From Robiginitomaculum sp. (lineage in GTDB: Bacteria > Pseudomonadota > Alphaproteobacteria > Caulobacterales > Maricaulaceae): a stretch of DNA of 18,032 nucleotides. A program made the position numbers and the translations under genes. Below the pieces are notes generated by a model, which ran no database searches, had not been told where the DNA came from, and worked only from the letters and a program-made list of their open reading frames with translations. Positions 7,906 to 15,471 of this stretch are shown piece by piece (position 1 is the first letter of the stretch; each line of letters starts with the position of its first letter). The stretch is from NCBI GenBank assembly GCA_021647805.1, contig JAKITZ010000015.1, positions 1 to 18,032 on the forward strand, written 5' to 3'.

Positions 7906-7942
7906 AAGCACTGAAAACTGGAATTTAAAAAGAAAACAAAAT

Positions 7943-8746
7943 TTAGGCTTGTCCACCATTTTGTTGCGCTTTGAAATCACGAACTAATTCCATATTCAGT
8001 AGGCGCTGCCAGTTTGCTTGCGACATTTTATGGGAGTACATTGCGGCCAAACCACCGTTATCGCGCAATTCTGCTAATTTCTCTGGTGTCAGATCCAGCA
8101 TTTTTTGCTCTGAAATGCCCATATAAGTACCCATTTTCTGTTCAACAGCAACGCTCTCGCCCTCTTTAGGAGCGGCAACTTTCACATCTTGCGTTTCAAA
8201 CATATCCAATTCTTGCATTACTTTTACGAAGTTTCTAGTTCCTTGAGCTTCCGCTTCATAATTTTTTACAAATTCAACTGCCTGCTTGGTGCTTTCTGAT
8301 AGCTCGGTTCCCTCAAAAAATGGAGCCTCAGCATTTTCAGTAACCATCGGTGAAGCGCGATCAAAACAAATCATCATACTACCAGGGTCATCATTGTTCA
8401 TTGCCGAAGCAAACGGGTATCTTCGGACAAATGCTGGAACATATGCACCCTCTACGAACTCGCCTGCATCAGTTATAAATACATTAGAGTTTAACTTCAC
8501 TCCCATCACCGCAGCCGGGCTTCTTTCTTCTCCAGCAAATACAATCGGGTAATTCATCGCCGCATGTATAAACTCGGTCACCGTTATTGGCACTAATTGG
8601 GTTTCAAGCAAAAACGCATAGGGTTGTTCAGTAAGAGGAGTCAGTCCCAATTTACTGTGCTCTTGAATATTTAGTAATTCCGGTTGTTTGTAAAACAACA
8701 TATTACCTGTGATGGTGTTTGCTGATACTTTAGTTTCGTCTGCCAT
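7943..8746 (-). CDS. SapC family protein
   Basis: A 267-residue protein without signal peptide or membrane segment. It resembles the SapC family (PF07277) along its length: an N-terminal HSKLGLTP region (30-37), a YPIVFAGEE segment (66-74), YVPAFVRRYPFA (102-113) and the CFDR motif (127-130). A charged C-terminal third ends near MYSHKMSQANWQRLLNME. The family is named after an S-layer-associated protein of Campylobacter. In Proteobacteria it is often found near TonB-dependent receptors and tryptophan-halogenase-like genes, but none is visible here. The molecular function is unknown. The ATG at 8746-8744 is preceded at good distance by CAGGG. The gene appears monocistronic and diverges from the receiver-like gene. 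Confidence 0.85.
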   Translation of the reverse strand: MADETKVSANTITGNMLFYKQPELLNIQEHSKLGLTPLTEQPYAFLLETQLVPITVTEFIHAAMNYPIVFAGEERSPAAVMGVKLNSNVFITDAGEFVEGAYVPAFVRRYPFASAMNNDDPGSMMICFDRASPMVTENAEAPFFEGTELSESTKQAVEFVKNYEAEAQGTRNFVKVMQELDMFETQDVKVAAPKEGESVAVEQKMGTYMGISEQKMLDLTPEKLAELRDNGGLAAMYSHKMSQANWQRLLNMELVRDFKAQQNGGQA

Positions 8747-8784
8747 TTTAATTGCCCTGAGCCTGAAAAAATAATTATTGGCGC

Positions 8785-8813
8785 GTCATAGCGGATCATT
8801 CACCTAATGCCAA
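8785..8813 (-). promoter_or_regulatory. Candidate sigma70 promoter of the SapC gene
   Basis: Read on the minus strand, TTGGCA (8813-8808) is followed after exactly 17 bases by TATGAC (8790-8785). Both hexamers match the sigma70 consensus at four of six positions and the spacing is ideal. They lie about 40 bases upstream of the SapC ATG, leaving a short leader that includes the palindrome AATAATTATT (8770-8779). This is a pattern match only. Confidence 0.35.
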
Positions 8814-8842
8814 CACCATTTAATGAGAACAAAAAGATTCTG

Positions 8843-8871
8843 TTGCAAATCGACACTACTAACAGTAACAA
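8843..8871 (+). promoter_or_regulatory. Candidate promoter of the receiver-like gene
   Basis: TTGCAA (8843-8848), a 17-base spacer, then TAACAA (8866-8871) followed by T. It lies about 100 bases upstream of the ATG at 8975. Spacing is ideal but the hexamers match only partially and the region is A+T-rich, so chance matches are expected. Confidence 0.28.
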
Positions 8872-8974
8872 TTTTCATAAAATGCAAGCAATCTGTTTTA
8901 CCGTGTTTTTAAGAAAATCTGATAAACCATAAATAAGAAAGCTGGAAAAACCGGCTCAACCCAAGGGGAATGTC

Positions 8975-9433
8975 ATGGGACTACAAAATCAATTTGTAGA
9001 TTTACGCATATTATTGGTTAAGCCAGATGCAACTGAATACGACCTTTTGCAAATGACTTTAGAGGGTTTTAAGTTCGATCAGTTTGAACAGGCATCCGAT
9101 GCACAAAGTGCGCTGGATCAGCTTTATTTCAATAATTTTGATCTAATAATACTGGCAAATAACCTATCTACAGAAACTCTAGACCAACTTCTGGGCAACA
9201 TTACTGCCGGTGTTAATGATAGTTACGAGAAACTAAGCATCATATACTTAGGAAAACAAAATAAAGCAATAGAACGCCACAAAATCAATAAGTTGCAGTT
9301 TATTGTGCTTAATGGTGATTCGCAAAAATTCAAAGATAGTTTGAAAGCGACCTTCGATAAAACGATCAAGACCAATCAGGCGATTAAAGTTACCAACGGT
9401 CGTTGCCAAAGCTATGAATTTGATAATCGATAA
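8975..9433 (+). CDS. Degenerate receiver-domain (pseudo-response-regulator) protein
   Basis: A 152-residue single-domain protein with the shape of a CheY-like receiver. It has a first strand RILLVKPDA (11-19), a helix, an acidic second-strand region (FEQASDAQSALDQL), and a third strand FDLIIL (55-60). The phospho-accepting Asp expected directly after that strand is Ala61. The usual acidic pair after the first strand is reduced to one Asp (KPD), and the conserved Lys-Pro near the fifth strand reads FIVLNGDS (109-116). There is no output domain. The start ATG follows a good ribosome site (AAGGGG), and an ATG five bases earlier is in another frame. The protein is probably a phosphorylation-independent protein-protein adaptor, or a related Rossmann-like fold; the receiver assignment is moderate. 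Confidence 0.72.
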   Translation: MGLQNQFVDLRILLVKPDATEYDLLQMTLEGFKFDQFEQASDAQSALDQLYFNNFDLIILANNLSTETLDQLLGNITAGVNDSYEKLSIIYLGKQNKAIERHKINKLQFIVLNGDSQKFKDSLKATFDKTIKTNQAIKVTNGRCQSYEFDNR

Positions 9434-9439
9434 CTAGGT

Positions 9440-9478
9440 TTAGTTGGCAATAATACTATCTACTTGATGCCTAACTAA
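9440..9478. terminator. Candidate bidirectional terminator between convergent genes
   Basis: TTAGTTGGCA (9440-9449) pairs with TGCCTAACTAA (9468-9478) with a single bulge around an 18-base loop. It sits in the short gap between the receiver-like gene (plus, ending 9433) and the TPR gene (minus, ending 9495), where a shared terminator is expected. T tracts are weak on both sides, so it may only stabilise 3' ends. Confidence 0.4.
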
Positions 9479-9494
9479 TTTCCAAAGCGGATCA

Positions 9495-10439
9495 TTATTC
9501 ATCTTCCAAGGAGCCTAACAGGTATCTAGCCTGCGCTGCTTGCTGGTCACCGCCGCCCAAAGACAGAGCCTCTTCATAATATTTGCGAGCGGTTTTCTCA
9601 TCACCATTGTCCTGGGCGATTGCTCCAAGGCCGATATAAGCGGCGAATGTTTCAGGATCAAAAGTAAGCAAGCGTTCAAATACTTCTCTGGCTTCCTTGT
9701 CTTTACCCTCACGAGCCAGACATGAGCCAAATCTGGCTAGCTTGTCCAATGCCCATGGATCGACGCTAATTGCTTGCTCAAGCTCATCACATTGCTGTTG
9801 GCTCAAATTCCCAGCTATTTTTAACGAAGCCTCGCGGATCATACCAGTCCCAACTGGTTTGGATATTGGAGCTCTTTGTAATTGATCTTCGCCATCACTA
9901 CCCGAATTTGTTTCAGTTTCGGGCTGTATATCTGCTATTGTCGGCTTATCATCAGTTGCCAACTTCTTTTGCGTTGTTGCTGCCTTAGGCTTTAGCTGCG
10001 GTACTATTACTGTTTTGCTGATAGGAACAACTGAATTTGCTGCCAATAGAACTCTTGGTTTTTGTTCAATGTTTCTGGCAAACACTGCCGTTACCAGAAT
10101 TGCTCCACGGTATACATCAGCAGTAGCGCTTAAAGCCGGATCAGATAATTTTATCCGTAACCTTAGCCCACCTGGCGCAGGAATAATCCGTAATGAACTA
10201 ATCAAAGAGGAACTTACGGGACTTAAGCTAGCGGCGCTATTGTTCACTCCAAGAATATCCACATCCATGCCATCATCTGTTATAAATACTTTTACCGCAC
10301 TGGGTTGCGTGTCAAAGGAGAGCATGATTTGAGCAGTATCGGCTTTGGCAGCAAATACTACATCACGTAATTCAGCAAATGCTTGATTACTAAGCGACAG
10401 CATCACCAAGGTTCCCGCCAATAAAAAGAAGTTTCTCAT
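9495..10439 (-). CDS. Exported protein with AMIN-like N-terminus and C-terminal TPR repeats
   Basis: A 314-residue protein. Residues 1-22 form a clear Sec signal peptide with an AFA-E cleavage site. Residues about 24-122 are beta-strand rich (VVFAAKADTAQIMLSFD; SLRIIPAPGGLRLRIKL) and resemble AMIN-type peptidoglycan- or envelope-targeting domains. A Lys/Pro/Thr-rich linker (about 123-200) leads to two or three tetratricopeptide repeats (about 210-310: LDKLARFGSCLAREGKDKEA; FAAYIGLGAIAQDNGDEKTA). It is probably a periplasmic scaffold linking cell wall and partner proteins, inferred from architecture. It is transcribed away from the thiolase gene; no partner gene stands beside it. The AMIN identification is by pattern and moderate. 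Confidence 0.75.
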   Translation of the reverse strand: MRNFFLLAGTLVMLSLSNQAFAELRDVVFAAKADTAQIMLSFDTQPSAVKVFITDDGMDVDILGVNNSAASLSPVSSSLISSLRIIPAPGGLRLRIKLSDPALSATADVYRGAILVTAVFARNIEQKPRVLLAANSVVPISKTVIVPQLKPKAATTQKKLATDDKPTIADIQPETETNSGSDGEDQLQRAPISKPVGTGMIREASLKIAGNLSQQQCDELEQAISVDPWALDKLARFGSCLAREGKDKEAREVFERLLTFDPETFAAYIGLGAIAQDNGDEKTARKYYEEALSLGGGDQQAAQARYLLGSLEDE

Positions 10440-10508
10440 TCAATATGCCTAATCGAAGCTATTTAACCTTTAGGTATTGTCTACATGGATTAATCTTGCG
10501 TAAAGGAT

Positions 10509-10537
10509 TTGCGCTAAACGGCAAAAAACTTTATGAA
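10509..10537 (+). promoter_or_regulatory. Candidate promoter of the thiolase gene
   Basis: TTGCGC (10509-10514) and TATGAA (10532-10537) are separated by 17 bases, placing a start site about 30 bases before the thiolase ATG at 10576. The hexamers match sigma70 partially. The promoter of the divergent TPR gene must lie in the same 136-base gap but was not identified. Confidence 0.3.
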
Positions 10538-10575
10538 ACACCATAAATCAAAATGTCAAAATAAAGGAAAACCCC

Positions 10576-11778
10576 ATGCGCGAAGCTGTCATTGTCTCAA
10601 CCGCCCGTACTCCCATCGGCAAAGCCTATCGGGGCGCATTTAACGATACCCAGCATCAGGCTCTGGGCGGTCATGCAATTAAACATGCCGTTAAACGCGC
10701 AATGCTAGACGGCAATGAGATTGATGACGTGATCATGGGTACGGCCATGCAACAAGGCTCTGCTGCACAAAACCCGGCACGCCAAAGCCTAATTAGAGCT
10801 GGCTTATCTGATACAGTTGCTGGAATGAGTGTCGATCGGCAATGTGCATCGGGCATGATGGCTATTTCGATAGCTGCAAAACAGATCATCTGTGATGGAA
10901 TGGATATTTGCGTTGGTGGCGGCACTGAAAGTGTTTCGCTTGTTCAAAATGACAAGATGAATTTATTCCGTGCTGGAGATCCATGGATACAACAAAACAA
11001 ACCTGAGCTTTATATGTCAATGCTGGAAACTGCCGAGATCGTCGGCAAAAGATACGGTATTTCCCGAGAAGCCCAAGACGAATACGCATTACAATCACAA
11101 CAGCGTACCGCAGCTGCGCAAGCTGCAGGAAAGTTTGATGATGAAATTGTACCAATGTCTTCTTCTATGAAAGTAATGGATCGCGAGACCAAAGAAATTT
11201 CCGACCATGATATTACATTGAGCAAAGACGAAGGAAATCGCCCGACCACTACATTGGAAGGCCTGCAATCCTTAAAACCAGTGTTTAAGGGCGGGCAACA
11301 AATTACCGAAGGGCAATTCATTACTGCGGGCAATGCTTCACAACTTTCAGATGGCAGTTCGGCCAGTGTATTGATGGAAGCAGGTGTTGCTGCAAGGAGA
11401 AACCTAACTCCACTTGGTATTTATCGCGGCATTGCCGTAGCAGGAACTGCACCAGATGAAATGGGTATCGGGCCAGTTTTTGCGGTTCCTAAATTACTTA
11501 AAGCCAATGGCCTAAGCAGGGATGATATTGGCCTTTGGGAGTTAAACGAAGCCTTTGCGGTACAGGTTTTGTATTGCCGTGACAAACTTGGTATCGACAA
11601 TGACAAGATGAACGTAAACGGCGGCTCTATATCTATTGGTCACCCATATGGAATGAGCGGCGCACGTATGGTTGGTCATGCACTTATCGAGGGCAAAAGA
11701 CGCGGCGTAAAATATGTTGTTTGTACCATGTGTGTTGGTGGCGGCATGGGCGCAGCAGGTCTGTTTGAAGTTGTTTAA
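10576..11778 (+). CDS. Thiolase family acetyl-CoA acyltransferase
   Basis: A 400-residue protein of normal thiolase length with all catalytic landmarks: nucleophile Cys90 in DRQCASGM, NEAF at 324-327, His356 in GHP, and Cys386 in the C-terminal CVGGGMGAAGLFE. The GNASQLSDGSSA segment (252-263) is the usual substrate/CoA-loop signature. It cleaves 3-ketoacyl-CoA with CoA in beta-oxidation, or condenses acetyl-CoA in the reverse direction. Sequence alone does not decide between FadA-like and PhaA/AtoB-like use, although annotation as acetyl-CoA C-acyltransferase seems most likely. The segment after His356 reads YGMSGARM where most thiolases have LGxSGAR. The ATG follows AAAGGA. The gene stands alone on its strand; its stop overlaps the stop of the convergent DoxX gene by four bases. 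Confidence 0.95.
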   Translation: MREAVIVSTARTPIGKAYRGAFNDTQHQALGGHAIKHAVKRAMLDGNEIDDVIMGTAMQQGSAAQNPARQSLIRAGLSDTVAGMSVDRQCASGMMAISIAAKQIICDGMDICVGGGTESVSLVQNDKMNLFRAGDPWIQQNKPELYMSMLETAEIVGKRYGISREAQDEYALQSQQRTAAAQAAGKFDDEIVPMSSSMKVMDRETKEISDHDITLSKDEGNRPTTTLEGLQSLKPVFKGGQQITEGQFITAGNASQLSDGSSASVLMEAGVAARRNLTPLGIYRGIAVAGTAPDEMGIGPVFAVPKLLKANGLSRDDIGLWELNEAFAVQVLYCRDKLGIDNDKMNVNGGSISIGHPYGMSGARMVGHALIEGKRRGVKYVVCTMCVGGGMGAAGLFEVV

Positions 11779-12206
11779 TCGGAATAGTTCCTATCTGCGA
11801 TAAATATAGTTTTGAGTTTCAATGGCCGTTTCACACTAACACTAGCCAGCACTAAAATTCCGGCCAAAATTCCTAAGTTCTTGATAAAACTTTGAAGCTC
11901 ACGTACCGCGAATCCACCTGAATAGTTCCAGAAATCATGTAAAGCAAAGTTGATAATTAAAATATAAATCACAAACCCAAGACAGGTAATTCTGACAAAC
12001 CGGTTACTCATTAACGCAATGGCTCCAGCTATTTGTGCAATGCCGGCAATATACAATAATACACCCGCATACGGAATACTGTGATGATGCATCAAAGCTA
12101 ATTGCAGGTCTGGCGCTAAAATCTTTGCTACCCCCGGAGCCAAGAAATACAGCCCTAAAAGATAGCGACCCAACAACAGATATGTCCCGGATGAGTTAAG
12201 GTTCAC
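11775..12206 (-). CDS. DoxX family membrane protein
   Basis: A 143-residue protein with four membrane segments (about 8-26, 45-66, 70-90, 108-124), the layout of the DoxX family. The first helix pattern GRYLLGLYFLAPGVAKIL and the HDFW motif (90-93) match the family. DoxX proteins are small inner-membrane proteins linked loosely to redox and quinone metabolism or oxidative stress; the precise role here is unknown. The start is GTG (12206-12204), since no ATG fits, with TAAGGAAA a little over ten bases upstream. It begins 24 bases after the podJ-like gene on the same strand, so the two probably share a transcript, although a functional link is not obvious. Confidence 0.85.
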   Translation of the reverse strand: MNLNSSGTYLLLGRYLLGLYFLAPGVAKILAPDLQLALMHHHSIPYAGVLLYIAGIAQIAGAIALMSNRFVRITCLGFVIYILIINFALHDFWNYSGGFAVRELQSFIKNLGILAGILVLASVSVKRPLKLKTIFIADRNYSD

Positions 12207-12230
12207 GAACTTAGTTTCCTTAGGTTAAGT

Positions 12231-15200
12231 CTAATTTGTCGCACCGCGTTCAAGTCTGCTAACTAAATTAGCATCAATCAATCCGGTTTGAGCCAACCCA
12301 TTGTCGCGCTCATAGGAAATTACCGCTAGTCTGGTTCTTTCGCCAATGCTTCCATCTGCTGGCCCAGGAGAATAGCCCATTCTGGATAACAATATCTGGG
12401 CACGACTAATTGTCGTTTGATCATTAACTTGCGGACGAGCCCAAGTGACATTGTGAAACACTCCGTTCGCCGCCATATCAAGAGGGCGCGGTTTAAACCT
12501 AGCGGTAATTTTATTAGCTTCAGCAATTGCTTCTGCTGGAAGGGCCGTTTTTAGTGCCTCAAGCTTTCTGGTAGCACCACGATCACCTTGCTTGGCAGCT
12601 ATCGCGTACCAGGCATAAGCATCAGGAACGCTTTTGGGCACGCCTAAGCCCTGCTCGTAAAGCAAAGCAAGATTGAATTGTGAGTTGGCTAAACCTAATA
12701 ATGCAGCCTCCTCAAACCATTTAGCAGCGCTTTCATAGCTTTGTGGAGCAGCTCTGCCCTCAGCATGGAACATTGCTAAATTATGCATTGCCCGACGGTT
12801 ACCACCATTAGCCGCCCGCTCTGTCCAACGACGAGCTTCTTCTTCATCAACAGCTAAACCAGTTCCATTTTCGTAATACTTGGCCAACTGGTATTGTGCC
12901 GCAGGCAAGCCACGATTTGCGGCTTGCTGCATATAAGTTGCCGCCTGTTCCGCTTGCTGGCTATCAAGCAATGTGCTTGCATATTGATATTGAGCAATCG
13001 GATCACCTGCTATAGCTGCTTGTTGTAGGCTTGGCCGCGAAGATACTGGATTAGTATTTATCAACGTTACCGGCGGATTAGAGCTAATTGTTTGTACAGC
13101 ATTGGTTATAACTGGTGCTCTTGATACGGTTTGCGTTGGTTGCTCTAACCTTTGAGCAAATTGTTTTACTGGTGCTGCAACCTGCTCATTTGATCCATTA
13201 GCCGCATTACTTGTTACTGGCGGTTTCACTGTAATTTCTGTTTTTGCCGTCAATTCCGGCGTTACTGCTGGGGTTTCTACGACAGAATTTACTTGCCTTG
13301 GGGCAGTCGTATCATTTTGAACTACTTCATACGAACCTGTCGAATTATCAGAGCCATCAAGAACTGGATCAGACAATTCTTGTTGTGCAATCATCGAGCC
13401 AGCATTTGCTGCCCCTCCAAAATCAAGCATTGCAACAGATGCAGCTCCGCCAATAGCAATGATTGCAAACAGGCTAGCGGCAACCAATAATTTTCTATTA
13501 CCACCACCAGCACCATCTTTTGTCATACCAGCTTGCGTTGGAGCAGACGGACCTGCGGGATATTTGGGTTTTTGTGACGTTTGCGATGATTCTAATACAG
13601 AACGGCGGGCGGCTGCCATAAAGTCCTGATCAGCTGTTGCCCCAATGCCCAAAGGCTGATTAGGCGGCGTTGATTCATATCCAGCGGAATATTCAGAAGG
13701 GGCACCGAATGTCTCTTGCTCACCTAATGGCGGCAAGCCAGGCTCTGTATAAGCACCATAAACATCTTCATGAGCAGCACCTATGTCTGGGGCATGAGGA
13801 GAAACCAGCTCCTCCGCCTGGCCGTATAAGGCTTCATCTTGTTCCCAAGAGTTGTCTTGCCGTGGTAGTTTACTCTCTATTTCCCCGTTTTGCTCAACAT
13901 CTGGTTCAGAAAATGGCGGAGTTGCACTTTCTTCGATAACCACCAAGCGATCCGTCAACTTATTTAAAGCCTGCTGTAACGGTGAAAGATCATCGCTTAC
14001 TTGGTCTACACTTTCGTCCAGTCTTTGATGAACTCGTTGTAAAGCCTGCTCAACTAGCTCTGCGGTTCTTATTTCGGATTCTCGTAAGCGCACCTCTAAA
14101 TCATTCTCAGCAGCTTTATCTTTCTCTTTTTGGTCTATATTATCCAATCTAACTTCAAGTCTTTTAGCAACATCAGCCATAGACTGACCAACCTTGTCCA
14201 AAGCACTTGCAGTGCTGTGTTGCATTTCGACAATTCTGTCTTCTGTTTTTTGTTCAGATTTTTCCAATCGGCCTTCAACAGCATCGCCCAATTTTGCAAC
14301 AGCTACAGCAATTTTCTCCAAAGTACTGGCATGGCGGTTTTCAGTAGTGGCAAACTTTTGTTGCATCTGCGCAAGCGCATCATCCATTTGCGCTATTTTT
14401 GGATTGGCCGCATGCGCTTCTATTTGCGCCGCTAATTGACCTCTAGTTTCAGCAACCACTTTAATTAGCTCACGACTGATCAAAGAAAACTGATCATCAA
14501 ACTTTTTTGACAAGCCGGTATCTGAATTTTGTGCCAAATTAGTTTCGGCTGATTGTAGCCGGGTATCAATGCTAACAAAACTGGCTTCTAACGTTCGGAT
14601 CGCCGCATCGGTCTGTTTCTCAGCTTGCGCCAAGCGTTGACTTATTTCGTCAGAACGATTGTTGATCAGTTCTACGTCTTTGCCAACTTCGTGACGAATA
14701 GCACTATTGTTGGTGTCCGTTTGTTCACCAATAGTGTCAACGCGCCTGGCGGTGTCTTTTAATTCGCGCGAAAATTTTGTGGCGAAATCATCTAGCTCAA
14801 TATCAGCTTGCCCAAGACGTACATCTAAGGTCTGCAGCGAATTTTCCAACTGCTTGGCAACGTCAACTTGTGAACCCTCCACTCCCTCGAGGCGAGCCAA
14901 TAAGCCTAGAACCGTTTGATCAATTCCGGTTATTGCCAAAGTCGAGCGATGTTCGGTGGCCTCTAGCCTACGAGCCAAATTCTCAATTTCAGTGAACAAA
15001 TAATCATCGCCAGCTGGCCGATGTTCTGCCCTGATCGGCTGGCTAGATGATGGTCTTTGATGCGGTAGATATTCAGAAGAGGAGAATATGCTTCTTGCGG
15101 AATGATTTTGGTTTTGCCTGATGTCAGAATTAGAAGTGCCAGAATTAGAAGTGTCAGGCTCAAGCATTTTTACACTTAACCATTCACCCAAGGTCATACC

Positions 15201-15281
15201 ACGCCGTTGCGCCGCTTCCTTAGCGACAGCACGGGCTTTAGGATCAATTCCTTTAACACTCCAAGGACCGTTACCAGCCAT
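12231..15281 (-). CDS. podJ: PodJ-like polar localisation factor
   Basis: About 1016 residues. The N-terminus (PWSVKGIDPKARAVAKEAAQ, then RRGMTLGEWL) is the hallmark of alphaproteobacterial PodJ-like factors. A long coiled-coil region follows (about 95-450), then an acidic, proline-rich linker (about 455-590), a single membrane segment (about 598-621), a Gln/Thr/Pro-rich periplasmic stretch, Sel1-type repeats (about 750-910) and a C-terminal peptidoglycan-binding domain (about 950-1013). In Caulobacter PodJ organises one cell pole, recruiting pili and holdfast machinery and regulators, with its periplasmic part contacting the wall. I chose ATG at 15281 rather than GTG at 15290: the ribosome site AGGGGA abuts the GTG but stands nine bases from this ATG. 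A GANTC methylation site lies at 15284-15288. The domain order is strong evidence for the family, less for equal function. Confidence 0.88.
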   Translation of the reverse strand: MAGNGPWSVKGIDPKARAVAKEAAQRRGMTLGEWLSVKMLEPDTSNSGTSNSDIRQNQNHSARSIFSSSEYLPHQRPSSSQPIRAEHRPAGDDYLFTEIENLARRLEATEHRSTLAITGIDQTVLGLLARLEGVEGSQVDVAKQLENSLQTLDVRLGQADIELDDFATKFSRELKDTARRVDTIGEQTDTNNSAIRHEVGKDVELINNRSDEISQRLAQAEKQTDAAIRTLEASFVSIDTRLQSAETNLAQNSDTGLSKKFDDQFSLISRELIKVVAETRGQLAAQIEAHAANPKIAQMDDALAQMQQKFATTENRHASTLEKIAVAVAKLGDAVEGRLEKSEQKTEDRIVEMQHSTASALDKVGQSMADVAKRLEVRLDNIDQKEKDKAAENDLEVRLRESEIRTAELVEQALQRVHQRLDESVDQVSDDLSPLQQALNKLTDRLVVIEESATPPFSEPDVEQNGEIESKLPRQDNSWEQDEALYGQAEELVSPHAPDIGAAHEDVYGAYTEPGLPPLGEQETFGAPSEYSAGYESTPPNQPLGIGATADQDFMAAARRSVLESSQTSQKPKYPAGPSAPTQAGMTKDGAGGGNRKLLVAASLFAIIAIGGAASVAMLDFGGAANAGSMIAQQELSDPVLDGSDNSTGSYEVVQNDTTAPRQVNSVVETPAVTPELTAKTEITVKPPVTSNAANGSNEQVAAPVKQFAQRLEQPTQTVSRAPVITNAVQTISSNPPVTLINTNPVSSRPSLQQAAIAGDPIAQYQYASTLLDSQQAEQAATYMQQAANRGLPAAQYQLAKYYENGTGLAVDEEEARRWTERAANGGNRRAMHNLAMFHAEGRAAPQSYESAAKWFEEAALLGLANSQFNLALLYEQGLGVPKSVPDAYAWYAIAAKQGDRGATRKLEALKTALPAEAIAEANKITARFKPRPLDMAANGVFHNVTWARPQVNDQTTISRAQILLSRMGYSPGPADGSIGERTRLAVISYERDNGLAQTGLIDANLVSRLERGATN

Positions 15282-15318
15282 CCGAATCACTCCCCTAACG
15301 GATAAGTTTCCACATTAG

Positions 15319-15335
15319 CACCATGATATATGGTG
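15319..15335. promoter_or_regulatory. CACCAT-N5-ATGGTG inverted repeat, candidate operator
   Basis: CACCAT (15319-15324) and ATGGTG (15330-15335) form a perfect inverted repeat around GATAT, about 40 bases upstream of the podJ-like start in the divergent intergenic region. Its size and symmetry fit a dimeric regulator's site. No such regulator is encoded nearby. Confidence 0.35.
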
Positions 15336-15397
15336 TAAACCAAAGTCGTACACTACTATATCTTGCGGTATTGCCTAGAACTACCGGTAACACCACG

Positions 15398-15444
15398 TTA
15401 ATCGAGGTTAACAAATCATCTATTTGCGTTAACATCGGGTAAAC
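15398..15444. promoter_or_regulatory. CtrA-like TTAA boxes between podJ and the flavoprotein gene
   Basis: TTAA-N7-TAAAC at 15429-15444 differs by one base from the CtrA consensus TTAA-N7-TTAAC. A second pair, TTAA-N6-TTAAC (15398-15412), has ideal halves but a spacing one short. CtrA controls podJ-class polarity genes in Caulobacter, so sites here would make sense. They lie 28-75 bases before the flavoprotein start and 115-165 before podJ, so either gene could be the target. The region is rich in TTAAC-like words, which raises the chance of coincidence. Confidence 0.38.
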
Positions 15445-15471
15445 ATCATTAACCATAACGCGAAAATCCAA

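Larger units (their letters stand above)
7110..7942. other. Long gene-free region rich in repeats and palindromes
   Basis: This stretch of 833 bases lies upstream of the serine hydrolase gene and downstream of the SapC gene. I find no protein-coding frame of convincing composition and no tRNA or rRNA. It holds a small hairpin (TCACCC, 9-base loop, GGGTGA, 7225-7245), a decayed dispersed repeat (about 7319-7400), a perfect 20-bp palindrome (7544-7563), direct repeats around a 15-bp palindrome (7589-7630), a TATAAT hexamer at 7709-7714 without a good -35, two overlapping short palindromes (7807-7829) and a terminator-like hairpin (7882-7905). The promoter of the serine hydrolase should lie at its left end but I cannot place it. 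Confidence 0.7.

Noticed and set aside
7110..7942. tRNA, rRNA fragment or CRISPR array in the long spacer
   Set aside because: No cloverleaf, no T-arm consensus and no regularly spaced identical repeats; the only direct repeat has two copies.
7754..7987. 77-codon plus-strand open frame starting with TTG
   Set aside because: Composition is not protein-like, it runs across a terminator-like hairpin and into the 3' end of the SapC gene, and it has no ribosome site.
12231..15290. GTG at 15290 as the start of the podJ-like gene
   Set aside because: The AGGGGA ribosome site touches this GTG; ATG at 15281 has proper spacing and begins nearer the conserved family N-terminus.
13244..15318. Several open frames of 60-100 codons opposite the podJ-like gene
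   Set aside because: They are reverse-strand shadows of a strongly supported coding region with low-complexity coiled-coil codons.
15398..15412. TTAA-N6-TTAAC as a full CtrA site
   Set aside because: The spacing is one base short of the canonical N7, so it is kept only as a supporting half-site pair.
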